Source: Bdellovibrionales bacterium (GTDB lineage: Bacteria > Bdellovibrionota > Bdellovibrionia > Bdellovibrionales > UBA1609). From it: a stretch of 64,000 nucleotides of DNA. A program made the translations under genes and the position numbers. The notes beneath the pieces were generated by a model. It was given only the letters and a program-made list of their open reading frames with translations, did not search any database and was not told where the DNA came from. Positions 17,936 to 26,221 of this stretch are shown here, in pieces. Where the stretch lies: NCBI GenBank assembly GCA_019637855.1, contig JAHBUX010000001.1:1-64000 (forward strand). Direction: 5' to 3'. Numbering within the stretch: the stretch's first letter is position 1; every line of letters starts with the position of its first letter.

Positions 17936-18885
17936 ATACTTTTTGTGAGTTCTTCGTAGGCCGCGGTAAAAAGCGGCGCTTCCAAGACTTGAAAGGACTC
18001 GTCGAAAAGCCCATCAAGCTTCTTTACATCCTCATCGGCGGTGAGTTTAGCGAGATCCTTGCTCCACCCTTGTTTGATCGGCACCAGAGGCGCATCGAGC
18101 GACACGGCTTTGTCAGGCCTCTCGAGTGCAAAGGATAAACCACTGGCTTCTTCATAGCCTAGGCGCGAAGGCGTGTCGGTATAGTTGATACGGACGGTCT
18201 CGGCGCTCAAACTTTTCTTTGCGCCCGCCCAACGCTCGAAATGGTAGTCTCTTCCGGCCACCACGATCTTGGGTAGGGCCGTCCCGGTTTTCGAAAAAGC
18301 CGCGCGAATATGACGTTCAAAAGCCATCATAATGACTTTGTTCCAATGCACGTAGCGGTCTTTCAATGGCGACTTCTTCAACAGGCGATACAGATCGCAT
18401 TGAATCTCCACCACTACGACGGCACTTTCGCGCACATAGTAACGAATAAACGCGAAAGCGCTTTGCAGATGGCGATAGGTGGGAAGTGGAACGACCTTTT
18501 CAAAATGCAGCTTACGCTCCTCTTCCGAGAGATACATTGCGTACAAATGGCAATCGCTGCCGAAATCCACCAAGCAGTCTTCGCTGAAGAATTCGCAAGG
18601 GTAGGAGCGAAATGTGGCAGGGAAAAGGCGCACAGATTTCTTCTTCGACGAGGCGGGGCCAATGACCTCTTTGCGCGGGGTGAGCGATTCATGCAAACGG
18701 TACAGCGGATTGTTGAACACGCGTTCGACTTCGGCCAACTGCTTGCCTTTGAAATATTGACGATCCAAGAGCAGCTCTTCCCAAGGTCGACCGACCGCTC
18801 TTTGCATAGCGATCTGTTGAAGGAGCTCTTGCGGGTTCGCGGCTGAACGTATTTTGTGGATGACGGAATTCTTACCAAGATGCAT
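17932..18885 (-). CDS. hypothetical protein, 317 residues
   Basis: I do not recognise this protein. It is charged and soluble, with no signal peptide or membrane segment. It has a lysine/arginine-rich middle, a stretch of alternating hydrophobic residues (SAVVVVEIQCDLYRLL) and another (LPKIVVAGRDYHFERWAG). Cysteines are few (YPCEFF, DCLVDFGSDCHLY). It converges on and overlaps the GH15 gene by four bases and is divergent from the EamA exporter, with starts 36 bp apart. The long length and regular amino-acid use support a real gene. Confidence 0.65.
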   Translation of the reverse strand: MHLGKNSVIHKIRSAANPQELLQQIAMQRAVGRPWEELLLDRQYFKGKQLAEVERVFNNPLYRLHESLTPRKEVIGPASSKKKSVRLFPATFRSYPCEFFSEDCLVDFGSDCHLYAMYLSEEERKLHFEKVVPLPTYRHLQSAFAFIRYYVRESAVVVVEIQCDLYRLLKKSPLKDRYVHWNKVIMMAFERHIRAAFSKTGTALPKIVVAGRDYHFERWAGAKKSLSAETVRINYTDTPSRLGYEEASGLSFALERPDKAVSLDAPLVPIKQGWSKDLAKLTADEDVKKLDGLFDESFQVLEAPLFTAAYEELTKSI

Positions 18886-18921
18886 TTTATTGATACTAGC
18901 TATGGCTATGGGAGTCGTGCA

Positions 18922-19782
18922 ATGCGGGGCGAGGGCCAGGTTTCTGCTCTTCTTTATCTCTTTTTAGCGGCCGCTTTATGGGCTGTTGGCTACCCGGCGA
19001 CCAAGTGGGGTCTGGAAAGCTTTGCGGTTTTCGACCTTTGTCTGGTTCGCTGTGTGTTGGCTGCCCTAGTCTTAACTCCCGTAGCTTTGCGTTTTCCGAT
19101 ATCCCGCGGAGAACTGCAATTCGCCTTCTTACAAGGCGCACTCTTTTCCGCCATCTTAGGTTTGCAAGTGCTCGCCCTTGAACGCACATCCACCGCCAAC
19201 GCAATCTTCTTTTCCAATCTATATGTTTTGTTTATTCCTTTGTTTTTGTGGGTGGGATGGAGGGCACGACCAAGCGTGTGGTTGCTCTTGTGTTTTCCTC
19301 TCGCCGTCGCCGGCATCTATTTCACCGCTGAAGAGGATTGGTCACGCCTGCAGTTAGGAGACGTCTTTGCGCTTTTGGCGGCGCTGATCTCGGCGTTTCA
19401 AATTATCTCACTTGAGCGCTGGAATGATCGCATCACGTCCGCCACTCGTTTCGTGACCATTCAGTTTTATATCGCGGCGGCCTTTTTTGCTTTGGCACGG
19501 GTGTTTATGAGTGAAACCGCGCCTGATATATCCACGATCACTCCGTTCGCATGGGTAGGGCTAGGCATTCTGGTGGTCGGCTCTACCATAGGCGCCTTTG
19601 CGCTACAGATTCTTGGCCTAAGAAAGATCAGCGCCACAGTCTCGGGATATATCTTTTTGCTGGAAATTCCATTGGCCGTGTTCTTTGCATTTTTGATGCT
19701 ACGAGAGACCGTGATTTACGATCAGCTGATCGGCGGGCTTTTGATTTTGCTGGCTGCAATTATCGCCGTGGCTGTGGGCTAA
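18922..19782 (+). CDS. EamA/DMT family transporter
   Basis: A 286-residue protein with ten hydrophobic helices in two EamA repeats. The first opens LYLFLAAALWAVGYPATKWGL, the typical start of a DMT carrier, and the second contains LLAALISAFQIISLERW. Such proteins export amino acids or other metabolites; the substrate is unknown. The ATG at 18922 is used because GGAG lies eight bases before it; a start at 18856 would overlap the divergent gene. A 26-base palindrome after the stop serves as terminator. Confidence 0.88.
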   Translation: MRGEGQVSALLYLFLAAALWAVGYPATKWGLESFAVFDLCLVRCVLAALVLTPVALRFPISRGELQFAFLQGALFSAILGLQVLALERTSTANAIFFSNLYVLFIPLFLWVGWRARPSVWLLLCFPLAVAGIYFTAEEDWSRLQLGDVFALLAALISAFQIISLERWNDRITSATRFVTIQFYIAAAFFALARVFMSETAPDISTITPFAWVGLGILVVGSTIGAFALQILGLRKISATVSGYIFLLEIPLAVFFAFLMLRETVIYDQLIGGLLILLAAIIAVAVG

Positions 19783-19788
19783 AAAACA

Positions 19789-19814
19789 CTTCACCCGCGG
19801 CGCCGCGGGTGAAG
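19789..19814. terminator. 26-base perfect palindrome, probable bidirectional terminator
   Basis: CTTCACCCGCGGC followed by its exact complement GCCGCGGGTGAAG forms a perfect hairpin between two convergent genes. On the minus strand it runs into TGTTTTTT, so it should stop the gene at 19830-20396; on the plus strand the T-run is weak (ATTTCG). Confidence 0.8.
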
Positions 19815-19829
19815 ATTTCGATCAAAAGA

Positions 19830-20396
19830 TTAAAACGTCCATCCTAATGAAAACTCTGCCGACAGGCCGGCAACGCGATTTCTAACTGTCTCTTCAGAGC
19901 CATTGTTAGAATCGCGAACTTTGATATCGGTGCCACCAAGACCGGCAGTCAAACCTCCACCCAACATCATATTGAAGCTATCCCAGAACCATCCGTAACC
20001 TACCAAGCAGCCGAGAAAGAGCCCAGAGGCTTTTCCAGTGGAGGTTCCCAGTGAATCTTTGATCGACACTTCGACGTCGGCATAGTTCAACGACGGGCCG
20101 ATGTAGAGACCGTCGGTGAATACTCCATTTTTAAACCAGTTGGCGCGAGCCCCAATCCCCATAGCCTTGATGCTGTATTCATAAGAACCAAGACCTTCAC
20201 TACCCCACTTGATATTCCAGTAGGTCAAATCAGGACCGATGGTCCATTCGGGCGCCACGGTGACGTCCAGAGCCACACCGATAGAGCCTGCGATCAAACC
20301 GATCGGATTAAAGCGAAAGTTAAACTGGCTTGCAGAATCAGCATGGGCCAGGGACGAGAACAATAGAATGGAAACAACGGACAATAGGCGTTTCAA
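19830..20396 (-). CDS. secreted outer-membrane-type protein
   Basis: A 188-residue protein with signal peptide (MKRLLSVVSILLFSSLAHA, cut before DSAS). The mature sequence has alternating strands rich in glycine and aromatics (FNPIGLIAGSIGVALDV, MGIGARANWFKNG, LFLGCLVGYGWFW, MLGGGLTAGLGG) and ends FSLGWTF with a terminal phenylalanine, the usual end of a beta barrel. An eight- or ten-strand outer-membrane barrel is likely; no specific family is claimed. It stands alone, with the terminator at 19789-19814. Confidence 0.75.
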   Translation of the reverse strand: MKRLLSVVSILLFSSLAHADSASQFNFRFNPIGLIAGSIGVALDVTVAPEWTIGPDLTYWNIKWGSEGLGSYEYSIKAMGIGARANWFKNGVFTDGLYIGPSLNYADVEVSIKDSLGTSTGKASGLFLGCLVGYGWFWDSFNMMLGGGLTAGLGGTDIKVRDSNNGSEETVRNRVAGLSAEFSLGWTF

Positions 20397-20486
20397 CGAA
20401 TCCCCCCTTTTTAGTCCCTAAATGGAAGCGTAGAGGAAAATGAGAGTCAACAATCCTCCCGTTGCGCAACAGCGCTTGCTACTTAG

Positions 20487-21056
20487 CTACTTGGTATAGA
20501 AAACAAAAGTTTTAGCTAAACTCTCCGTGCGATTCCCGGCGTTACCGAACCAACCCTGCAAGCGAACCACCACTTCATATCTAAATCCGGGAAGCGGTGG
20601 GCCCACCTCGCCTGCCAAGAAGAACGCCGGCTCGATCTCATCACAAGAAGCCATGGCAGGGTCTACCCCAAGTCTAAGTACTCCCCTGTCACCCGGAAGA
20701 TAGGTACCAAATGAAACATACCGAATTTCTGTTACGACCGAGTTGCAAATTGTTGTTCGATTGTAGTCGGCCGGGGCGAAGACAATCGTCTTTAAAGGCT
20801 TACTCTTATCGGCCGGGTCAAAAATATCGTAGATCACACTCACTATCGTTAAGGTCTGCGAGGACTGATTCTCCACTACGATTCGAGCGCCAAACCATGG
20901 CCCTAAAACACCATTCCCATTGTGATCTCGTGTGGCGCCCAAAATCACTACGGGCACTTCCGGACGCACTGAGGGCTGCACCAAATCGCCTAGCTTCGGT
21001 CCAGCCAGCACATTTACGGAATGCGCCAGAAGAGCTGCCAAAATCCACCTTGTCAT
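20487..21056 (-). CDS. secreted hypothetical protein
   Basis: 189 residues with signal peptide (MTRWILAALLAHSVNVLA, cut before GPK). The mature part is beta-rich and resembles an Ig-like or C2-like sandwich (ARIVVENQSSQTLTIVSVIYDIF and FRYEVVVRLQGWFG). Two cysteines (TTICNS, ASCDE) could form a disulphide. Function unknown. It begins 13 bases after the end of the gene at 21070-22107, so the two secreted proteins are one operon, divergent from the TIGR02147 regulator at 22203. Confidence 0.7.
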   Translation of the reverse strand: MTRWILAALLAHSVNVLAGPKLGDLVQPSVRPEVPVVILGATRDHNGNGVLGPWFGARIVVENQSSQTLTIVSVIYDIFDPADKSKPLKTIVFAPADYNRTTICNSVVTEIRYVSFGTYLPGDRGVLRLGVDPAMASCDEIEPAFFLAGEVGPPLPGFRYEVVVRLQGWFGNAGNRTESLAKTFVFYTK

Positions 21057-21069
21057 TTCATCCTCCTAG

Positions 21070-22107
21070 TTAATAGGGCCTGCACGTCGCTGCCTCGGAC
21101 CCATAGGGCAGTAAATCAAAACCTTCATTTGTATACCGCATACCGATATCCAAAGAGGAAATCGCCGTACGCGTGAGTGCGGAAAGGAGCATCCCCTGTG
21201 CACTGAGTTTCAACTCCACCACAGCCGTACCCGGATTAAAGCCATAGATTTCAAGTGGACTGACCAAGCGACCTGACGAAGCCGCCACTATTGTGTCGTC
21301 GGGATTAAAGAAAATCTGATTTTGCAGAATATCTTGGTGCACGTCCGTACTAAACGGCTGACCGAAACGCGCGAACACCACGCGATAGCCTTGCGGGTAG
21401 TAAGGCGCCTTTCTAGAGAGTGGATAAACCCAGTAATCAACGGTCGCACCAGAACACTTAAACACCCAACGATCTCTTGGAATCTGTACGAAAGACGTGG
21501 GTAAACATGCTTCATCCTCTGACAACAAGCAAGCATTCAAATGGCGAGAGTAAATGGAATTGTCGTGCCTAAATGTGGTCTCACGCATCGTTTTATAAAT
21601 AGCCTCGTGCAGCCATGCACCGGCCATGTGACGCGAACTGATCAGGCTACCGAAGATCTCCACATCCAAATCAAGTTCAACGGTAAGGCCGTTAAAACGC
21701 ATCATGCCTTCGGCAGGAAATCCAGAGGGGAAATAGTCGAGCTTAAGATCAGCAGGCAATTGAATGCGAACACCCGGCGGTAGTACGCGAACATGCGAAC
21801 GCACGTACTCGTAGTCCAACCGTACCTGCGTCGCCAAAGTAGGATCTGCTTTGGAGAGACGAGTGATTGCGGAAGCAATTAAAGTGTCAACGCTCTCTGA
21901 TGTCTCATCCTTAATATGCAATGTACCTACTCGGTTCGGCCACTGGAAGGGAATATGCTGTGCCTCCCAGATATCGATCAACAAAGCGCTTTGTACTTTG
22001 CCAGTGACATCACGCTGAACAAATGCGCCGCCACCGCCACTGGTAGCTGTACCCTGGAAAGCCAGGGCCGCAAAGGTGTACAGGTAGATCGATAAAATTG
22101 AAACCAC
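21070..22107 (-). CDS. secreted hypothetical protein with WLHEAIYK motif
   Basis: 345 residues with an N-terminal hydrophobic signal (MVSILSIYLYTFAALAFQG) and then SGGGGAFVQRD, a start that, from memory, recurs among Bdellovibrio secreted proteins. A WLHEAIYK block near residue 166 has an H-E pair but no HExxH, so a protease role is not supported. Paired cysteines (NACLLSEDEACL, FKCSG, ATCRPY) fit an extracytoplasmic protein. It is the first gene of a two-gene operon whose promoter should lie in the AT-rich 95 bp shared with the divergent TIGR02147 gene. Confidence 0.7.
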   Translation of the reverse strand: MVSILSIYLYTFAALAFQGTATSGGGGAFVQRDVTGKVQSALLIDIWEAQHIPFQWPNRVGTLHIKDETSESVDTLIASAITRLSKADPTLATQVRLDYEYVRSHVRVLPPGVRIQLPADLKLDYFPSGFPAEGMMRFNGLTVELDLDVEIFGSLISSRHMAGAWLHEAIYKTMRETTFRHDNSIYSRHLNACLLSEDEACLPTSFVQIPRDRWVFKCSGATVDYWVYPLSRKAPYYPQGYRVVFARFGQPFSTDVHQDILQNQIFFNPDDTIVAASSGRLVSPLEIYGFNPGTAVVELKLSAQGMLLSALTRTAISSLDIGMRYTNEGFDLLPYGSEAATCRPY

Positions 22108-22202
22108 GTTTCCCCCGATTGAATCTCAGGCTATTTTCATTGACCGTGTCATGTCGATGTCATTTTAATAAATTTATAACTTCGGATTTTAGGTTTTTAT
22201 AA

Positions 22203-23000
22203 ATGCAGCTCAGCGTCTTTGATTTCAAAAATTATAAAGACTATTTGAAAGCACGCCTGGCGGGTAAAGGCGAAAAATCAAACTTTGCTAAACATATCGG
22301 ATGCCAACCGTCGTTTCTGTCACAGGTTTTGTGTGGCAACCCCAGCCTCTCGCTCGAGCAGGGCGTCTTAGCTAACGATTGTTTAGGTCACTCGAGCGCG
22401 GAGAGCCAATACTTTCTCGCTCTTCTACAATTTGAACGAGCCGGCAGCGTGCGTCTAAAACAACACTTCCAAACCGAGATCAATCACGCTCTAAAAGAAC
22501 ATTGGCAAGTAAAAGAACGGTTGGCACCATGGCGCGAACTGACACCCGCGGCACGTGCAACTTACTACTCCTCATGGGTTTACGGCGCGGTACATGTGCT
22601 AACCGCTATTCCGTGCGCAGATCAGATCGATTTTTTTCTTAAACGCACAGGACTTCAACGCGATGAACTCAATGAAGTTCTCAAGTTTCTTTGCCAATAT
22701 GGGCTCGTCGCTACCAATGCAGAAGGCACCTATCGCCCCACTGAGACCCGCGTTCACCTGCCGAGCAGCGACCCCCTAGTTTTGAATCACCATCGCAATT
22801 TACGAGCCCGTGCATTGCACGAAATGCAAATGCCCAATGAGGACAACTTGCACTACAGCCTTTTGATGGCCGTAGCGAAAAGTGATGGCCTTAAAATTCG
22901 TGAGATGATTTTAAAGATGGTCGAAAGCACGGATAAAATTATCCGCCCTTCTCAAGAGGAGTCCGCCTTTCAACTCAATCTGGACTTTTTTGAACTTTGA
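22203..23000 (+). CDS. TIGR02147 family protein (DUF4423), probable transcriptional regulator
   Basis: A 265-residue protein. Residues about 5-60 hold the family start (FDFKNYKDYLKARL) and a helix-turn-helix-like region (NFAKHIGCQPSFLSQVL, then LSLEQGVLAND). The middle carries the family's helical segment (RATYYSSWVYGAVHVL) and the end is the typical MILKMVESTDKII followed by FQLNLDFFEL. The family is expanded in Bdellovibrio and Fibrobacter and is taken to be regulatory. It is divergent from the secreted-protein operon at 22107-20487, which makes that operon the obvious candidate target. A second member lies at 50748-51485. Confidence 0.88.
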   Translation: MQLSVFDFKNYKDYLKARLAGKGEKSNFAKHIGCQPSFLSQVLCGNPSLSLEQGVLANDCLGHSSAESQYFLALLQFERAGSVRLKQHFQTEINHALKEHWQVKERLAPWRELTPAARATYYSSWVYGAVHVLTAIPCADQIDFFLKRTGLQRDELNEVLKFLCQYGLVATNAEGTYRPTETRVHLPSSDPLVLNHHRNLRARALHEMQMPNEDNLHYSLLMAVAKSDGLKIREMILKMVESTDKIIRPSQEESAFQLNLDFFEL

Positions 23001-23020
23001 GACTGTCGCGCAACGGGTGC

Positions 23021-23557
23021 TCAGTCTCGATCACCGTAACGTTTATGTCCCCGCCGACCTACCTGATTCTGGTAAGCCATCTCGCCAAAATGTTTACGAG
23101 CGGCCGAGTTGTACGCTGACGCGGCTTCGTCTTCCGAATCGAAATGCCCCAGATTGATCGAGCGACCATCGACTTCGATGCCCGCGCGCCATTTCCCGTC
23201 GGCCTTCGAATAAGAAACCCCGCGATAACTAGAGGACGCGTTAATACGCTTCTTCGGCAATAGGCGTTGACGCTCGGCCAGCGTGCAAACGATCAAATTG
23301 TTCTTGCGATAGTCCAAACCCTCATTGAATCGCCGCGGATACACTTGCTTGCCCTTTGGCGGTTTCATCAAGAACTTACCCAAGGTCACGCTACGCACAC
23401 CTTGCGGAGTACGCACCGAAGTCACCACGCGCTGCCGACCTGTCGTGCCCTTCGTCACCCGCCATGAGTGTTGACTGACGCGCTCCAAATCTTCTTTGTC
23501 GATCTTTACTTTTAGATTTGGGTGAACCGAAAGATAACACCATGCCTTGGCCGCCAT
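23021..23557 (-). CDS. AP2 domain protein with degenerate HNH-like N-terminal half
   Basis: 178 residues. From about residue 108 an AP2/ERF DNA-binding domain is clear: SSYRGVSYSKADGKWRAGI, then LGHFDSEDEAASAYNSAAR. The N-terminal half follows the plan of phage HNH homing endonucleases (VKIDKEDLERVSQHSWRV, then YPRRFNEGLDYRKNNLIVCT), but the catalytic DH of the usual VDHxNG...LDNRxxNLR block is replaced by YP. I infer a DNA-binding protein that descended from a homing endonuclease and lost cleavage. It converges on the TIGR02147 gene with a 20 bp gap. The basic tail (GRRGHKRYG) would add DNA contacts. Confidence 0.85.
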   Translation of the reverse strand: MAAKAWCYLSVHPNLKVKIDKEDLERVSQHSWRVTKGTTGRQRVVTSVRTPQGVRSVTLGKFLMKPPKGKQVYPRRFNEGLDYRKNNLIVCTLAERQRLLPKKRINASSSYRGVSYSKADGKWRAGIEVDGRSINLGHFDSEDEAASAYNSAARKHFGEMAYQNQVGRRGHKRYGDRD

Positions 23558-23705
23558 TCAAGTTCTCCTGATAAGGCTTTTTTAAAGCAAAACATGTCAG
23601 ATCGTCGTTTACAAGAGATGGAATCTCAGTAAGCTGGAGATATGAGAACAGGGATGTTTGCTCTATCAGTGGCCACGGCTGGCCACGCTCTCGAGGGGGA
23701 TCGCT

Positions 23706-24053
23706 ATGCCGATTAATTCCGTTTTACAACTCCCCTGCAGCGATCCGGAACGCACCAAAAAGTTCTTCGTCGATCAACTCGGCTTCGAGTGCAAAAAGGA
23801 CTACACCGACGTCTTCGTCGTCGCCAAAGACAGCATCGAACTTTCTTATTGGAAAGTGTCACCCTCCGAAGACGCTGTCCTGCTGGCACGCAATGCGGAC
23901 TACTTCGTGCGCGTAAACAACCTCACCGCCCTAATGCAAGAGTTTGAGGCCAGTGACCTGGATTTCGAAGCCAAGGTCGAACGCCAACCTTGGGGCGGAG
24001 TGGAGCTGCATATCTCAGATCCCGACGGCAATCGCATCCGCTTTGTTGAATAG
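23706..24053 (+). CDS. VOC family protein (glyoxalase/bleomycin-resistance fold)
   Basis: A 115-residue protein with the two beta-alpha-beta-beta-beta modules of the vicinal-oxygen-chelate fold: LQLPCSDPERTKKFFVDQLGF in the first and FVRVNNLTALMQEFE then LHISDPDGNRIRFVE in the second. The closing DPDGNRIRF with a metal-ligand glutamate is typical of this family. Substrate unknown; members include glyoxalases, dioxygenases and bleomycin-binding proteins. The ATG at 23706 follows GAGGGGGAT; an in-frame start at 23658 lacks a ribosome site. It converges on the rhomboid gene. Confidence 0.88.
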   Translation: MPINSVLQLPCSDPERTKKFFVDQLGFECKKDYTDVFVVAKDSIELSYWKVSPSEDAVLLARNADYFVRVNNLTALMQEFEASDLDFEAKVERQPWGGVELHISDPDGNRIRFVE

Positions 24054-24059
24054 ACGATT

Positions 24060-24689
24060 TTAAGTAAAGTGGCGCCCGGCGTATTTCCACTTTGGGCGAA
24101 TAGAGAAGAAATAATAAAGCACACCCGCCAAGGCACCGCCTAAATGCGCGCCATGACCGATCGGCAGCCCGCCTCCCTCTGCCTGTGCACTCAATCCCCA
24201 GATATCAAGAGCGACAAAAGCCAGAGCGCCGATCAATGCGGGTATGGGGATCAGGCCGAACAATAAGATTTTCTCGCGAGGAAACATAAGCGCAAACACG
24301 AGTACGGTTCCGGCGATCGCACCCGAAGCACCAACAGCCGAAAGGCTGGGGTCACCCACGATAAAGGCCGACATCACCGCATGCGAAAACGAGGCAACCA
24401 CCCCGGCCAAAATGTAAAAACGCAAGAAACGCCAGGAGCCCAGCACCTGCTCTATCAGAGAGCCGAAGCTGTTGAGCACGAACATATTAATAAAGAGATG
24501 CAGTAAGAAATTGTGCGAGAACACCGAGGTGAGCAGAGTCCACCAGCGCCCCTCCATAAGTCCTGTCCAGCTCACCGTAAAGTTATTCGACAGAAACTCT
24601 AAAAGGTCGGGGTCGGCGAATTGCCACGCCAAGTAAACGACAACGTTGATTAGAATTAGAACACGAACCACGACATTTCGGCGAGACAT
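24060..24689 (-). CDS. rhomboid family intramembrane serine protease
   Basis: 209 residues with six membrane helices. The L1-loop WR and the HNxxHLFxN motif (FSHNFLLHLFINMFVL) are present, the catalytic serine is in AVGASGAIAG (GxSG) and the partner histidine in IGHGAHLGGALAG. These are the standard determinants of an active rhomboid. It would cleave membrane-spanning substrates in the inner membrane. It is divergent from the L,D-transpeptidase gene, with 106 bp between the starts. Confidence 0.93.
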   Translation of the reverse strand: MSRRNVVVRVLILINVVVYLAWQFADPDLLEFLSNNFTVSWTGLMEGRWWTLLTSVFSHNFLLHLFINMFVLNSFGSLIEQVLGSWRFLRFYILAGVVASFSHAVMSAFIVGDPSLSAVGASGAIAGTVLVFALMFPREKILLFGLIPIPALIGALAFVALDIWGLSAQAEGGGLPIGHGAHLGGALAGVLYYFFSIRPKWKYAGRHFT

Positions 24690-24735
24690 CGGGTGAAGCT
24701 AGCACAAAACGGACACTAAGTCCTAAGCAGTTTCC

Positions 24736-24759
24736 CTTTAGTCGCGCCGATGACTAAAG
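24736..24759. promoter_or_regulatory. inverted repeat upstream of the L,D-transpeptidase gene
   Basis: CTTTAGTC (24736-24743) and GACTAAAG (24752-24759) are perfect complements around an eight-base spacer, 36 bases before the ATG at 24796 and within the divergent promoter region. It may be an operator or a 5' hairpin; there is no T-run. Confidence 0.45.
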
Positions 24760-24795
24760 AAGCCATCTTGAACAGACCAAAGTGGGGGAACAACG

Positions 24796-25551
24796 ATGAA
24801 AGCGACGAAGTGGTTATTTTCAGTGATCGCCATGAGCCTATACCTGGCTCCCTTTAACCTGACGGCACAAGCCACCGGCGAAATCACTTATGAAGGATAC
24901 GATCGCCAATCACCGGAAGAAATCGAGCGCGCTCGGCAAGAGATCGAGGCGACCTTCGGCGCGCCCGATGCGGCCGTACCCATGTTCACACATGAAGGCG
25001 ATCGCATGCAGATCCTCTTGCGCTACGCCTTTTTAGACCCGATGCAACAGGTACCGACGGATCTTCTGGAAAAGGCCGTTCTTTATTTCGATAAGAACAA
25101 AAGCAAGTTTCCCAACGAAGACTATATGACGATCGTGGATTTTAAACCGCGTTCGGACAAAGCTCGCCTCTTTCTTATTAATATTAAGACAGGCGAAGTT
25201 AAAAAATATCACACCAGCCACGGTATCAATTCTGACAAGAACAAAAACGGCTATGCCGAAAGCTTCGGCAATGTGATCAACTCAGGCAAAAGCTCGCTGG
25301 GTTTCGCGCGCGTTTCAGAAGTCTATAGCGGCAAATTCGGCCGCTCGATTCGTCTCGACGGTTTGAGCTCGACCAATTCCAATATCCGCGCCCGGGCCGT
25401 AGTCTTCCACGGCTGGGAAAAAACCTACGAGCGCGACACGCTTCAAGGCTTGAGCTGGGGCTGCATCACCATGGACTACGATGTTCGTGATGAGGTCCTG
25501 GACAAAATCAAAGAAGGCAGCCTGATGTACGTGGGAGTTTCGGGAAAATAA
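24796..25551 (+). CDS. murein L,D-transpeptidase catalytic-domain protein (YkuD_2 family)
   Basis: 251 residues with a signal peptide (MKATKWLFSVIAMSLYLAPF..., cut near TAQA). The C-terminal half contains the active-site block of the YkuD_2 family: VVFHGWEKTYERD, then GLSWGCITMDYD with the catalytic cysteine in SWGC. A short segment before it (TGEVKKYHTSHG) is the usual lead-in. Such enzymes act on peptidoglycan stem peptides; in Bdellovibrio many copies modify predator or prey walls, which is family knowledge only. GGGGGAAC precedes the ATG. Confidence 0.88.
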   Translation: MKATKWLFSVIAMSLYLAPFNLTAQATGEITYEGYDRQSPEEIERARQEIEATFGAPDAAVPMFTHEGDRMQILLRYAFLDPMQQVPTDLLEKAVLYFDKNKSKFPNEDYMTIVDFKPRSDKARLFLINIKTGEVKKYHTSHGINSDKNKNGYAESFGNVINSGKSSLGFARVSEVYSGKFGRSIRLDGLSSTNSNIRARAVVFHGWEKTYERDTLQGLSWGCITMDYDVRDEVLDKIKEGSLMYVGVSGK

Positions 25552-25590
25552 CAGGTCCCATTTTCGAACCTATCTAGGCGAAATGCCTCG

Positions 25591-25631
25591 CCAGACGGAA
25601 CAGATGCCCATATCGGGTGGTTCCGTCTTGG
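25591..25631 (+). other. stem-loop between the L,D-transpeptidase and stress-protein genes
   Basis: CCAGACGGAAC (25591-25601) pairs with GTTCCGTCTTGG (25620-25631) with one bulged T, and inside it CCC and GGG can pair around ATATC. No T-run follows, so it is either a terminator without a tract or a 5' leader hairpin of the next gene. Confidence 0.45.
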
Positions 25632-25657
25632 CACACTGAATGCTCTTACTACACGGC

Positions 25658-26221
25658 ATGAAGAAGAACGCCGCATTCGCCGTGTTTGCGAACAAACAAG
25701 ATGTAGAGAGAGCTTTCCTTGAACTCAATAGCGAGGGATTTCGCCCTGAGGAAGTCGCGGTTATTTTACCCGACCACGATGGGGACAAAGACTTCGCCGC
25801 CTCCGACCACCTCACGCGCATCACGCAAGGTGCGGGAATCGGTGCAGGCATAGGATTGATCGCCGGTTTGATACTGGGCTTTCTTGCCGGCTTCGGAGCC
25901 ATTCCGCTTCCCACTTTGATCGATCTTCCTCTCAACGCGCTGACCGGGCCATTCATTGGTGGCATTTTTGGCCTGATCGCGGGCGCGGCTAGCGGCACAC
26001 TGGTGGGGATCGGAACACCCGCCTCTCCAACAGAACGCTATGCCAAATATCTCGAGGACGGTGGCATCTTGGTTTCTGTTCATGCGGAGGAACATGCGCG
26101 TGCCCTACGCGCTATGGAAATCCTCGAACGCAATGACGGTTCGGACATTTCAGAAATCAATGAGAACGACGGCTGGAACGAAGTCCTGACCCGTACGCGC
26201 AGTTTCCGACCGGTAACTTAG
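25658..26221 (+). CDS. DUF1269/general-stress-type membrane protein with glycine-zipper segments
   Basis: About 187 residues. An N-terminal ferredoxin-like region (AAFAVFANKQDVERAFLEL...GFRPEEVAVIL) resembles the start of general-stress proteins of the GS17M/YflT kind. Two glycine-rich hydrophobic stretches follow (GAGIGAGIGLIAGLILGFLAG and GGIFGLIAGAASGTLVGIG), which would insert in a membrane. The C-terminal part repeats a soluble element (YLEDGGILVSVHAEEHARALRAMEIL). The start is MKKNAAF at 25658; an ATG at 25640 in the same frame is possible. The stop overlaps xthA by four bases. Confidence 0.7.
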   Translation: MKKNAAFAVFANKQDVERAFLELNSEGFRPEEVAVILPDHDGDKDFAASDHLTRITQGAGIGAGIGLIAGLILGFLAGFGAIPLPTLIDLPLNALTGPFIGGIFGLIAGAASGTLVGIGTPASPTERYAKYLEDGGILVSVHAEEHARALRAMEILERNDGSDISEINENDGWNEVLTRTRSFRPVT

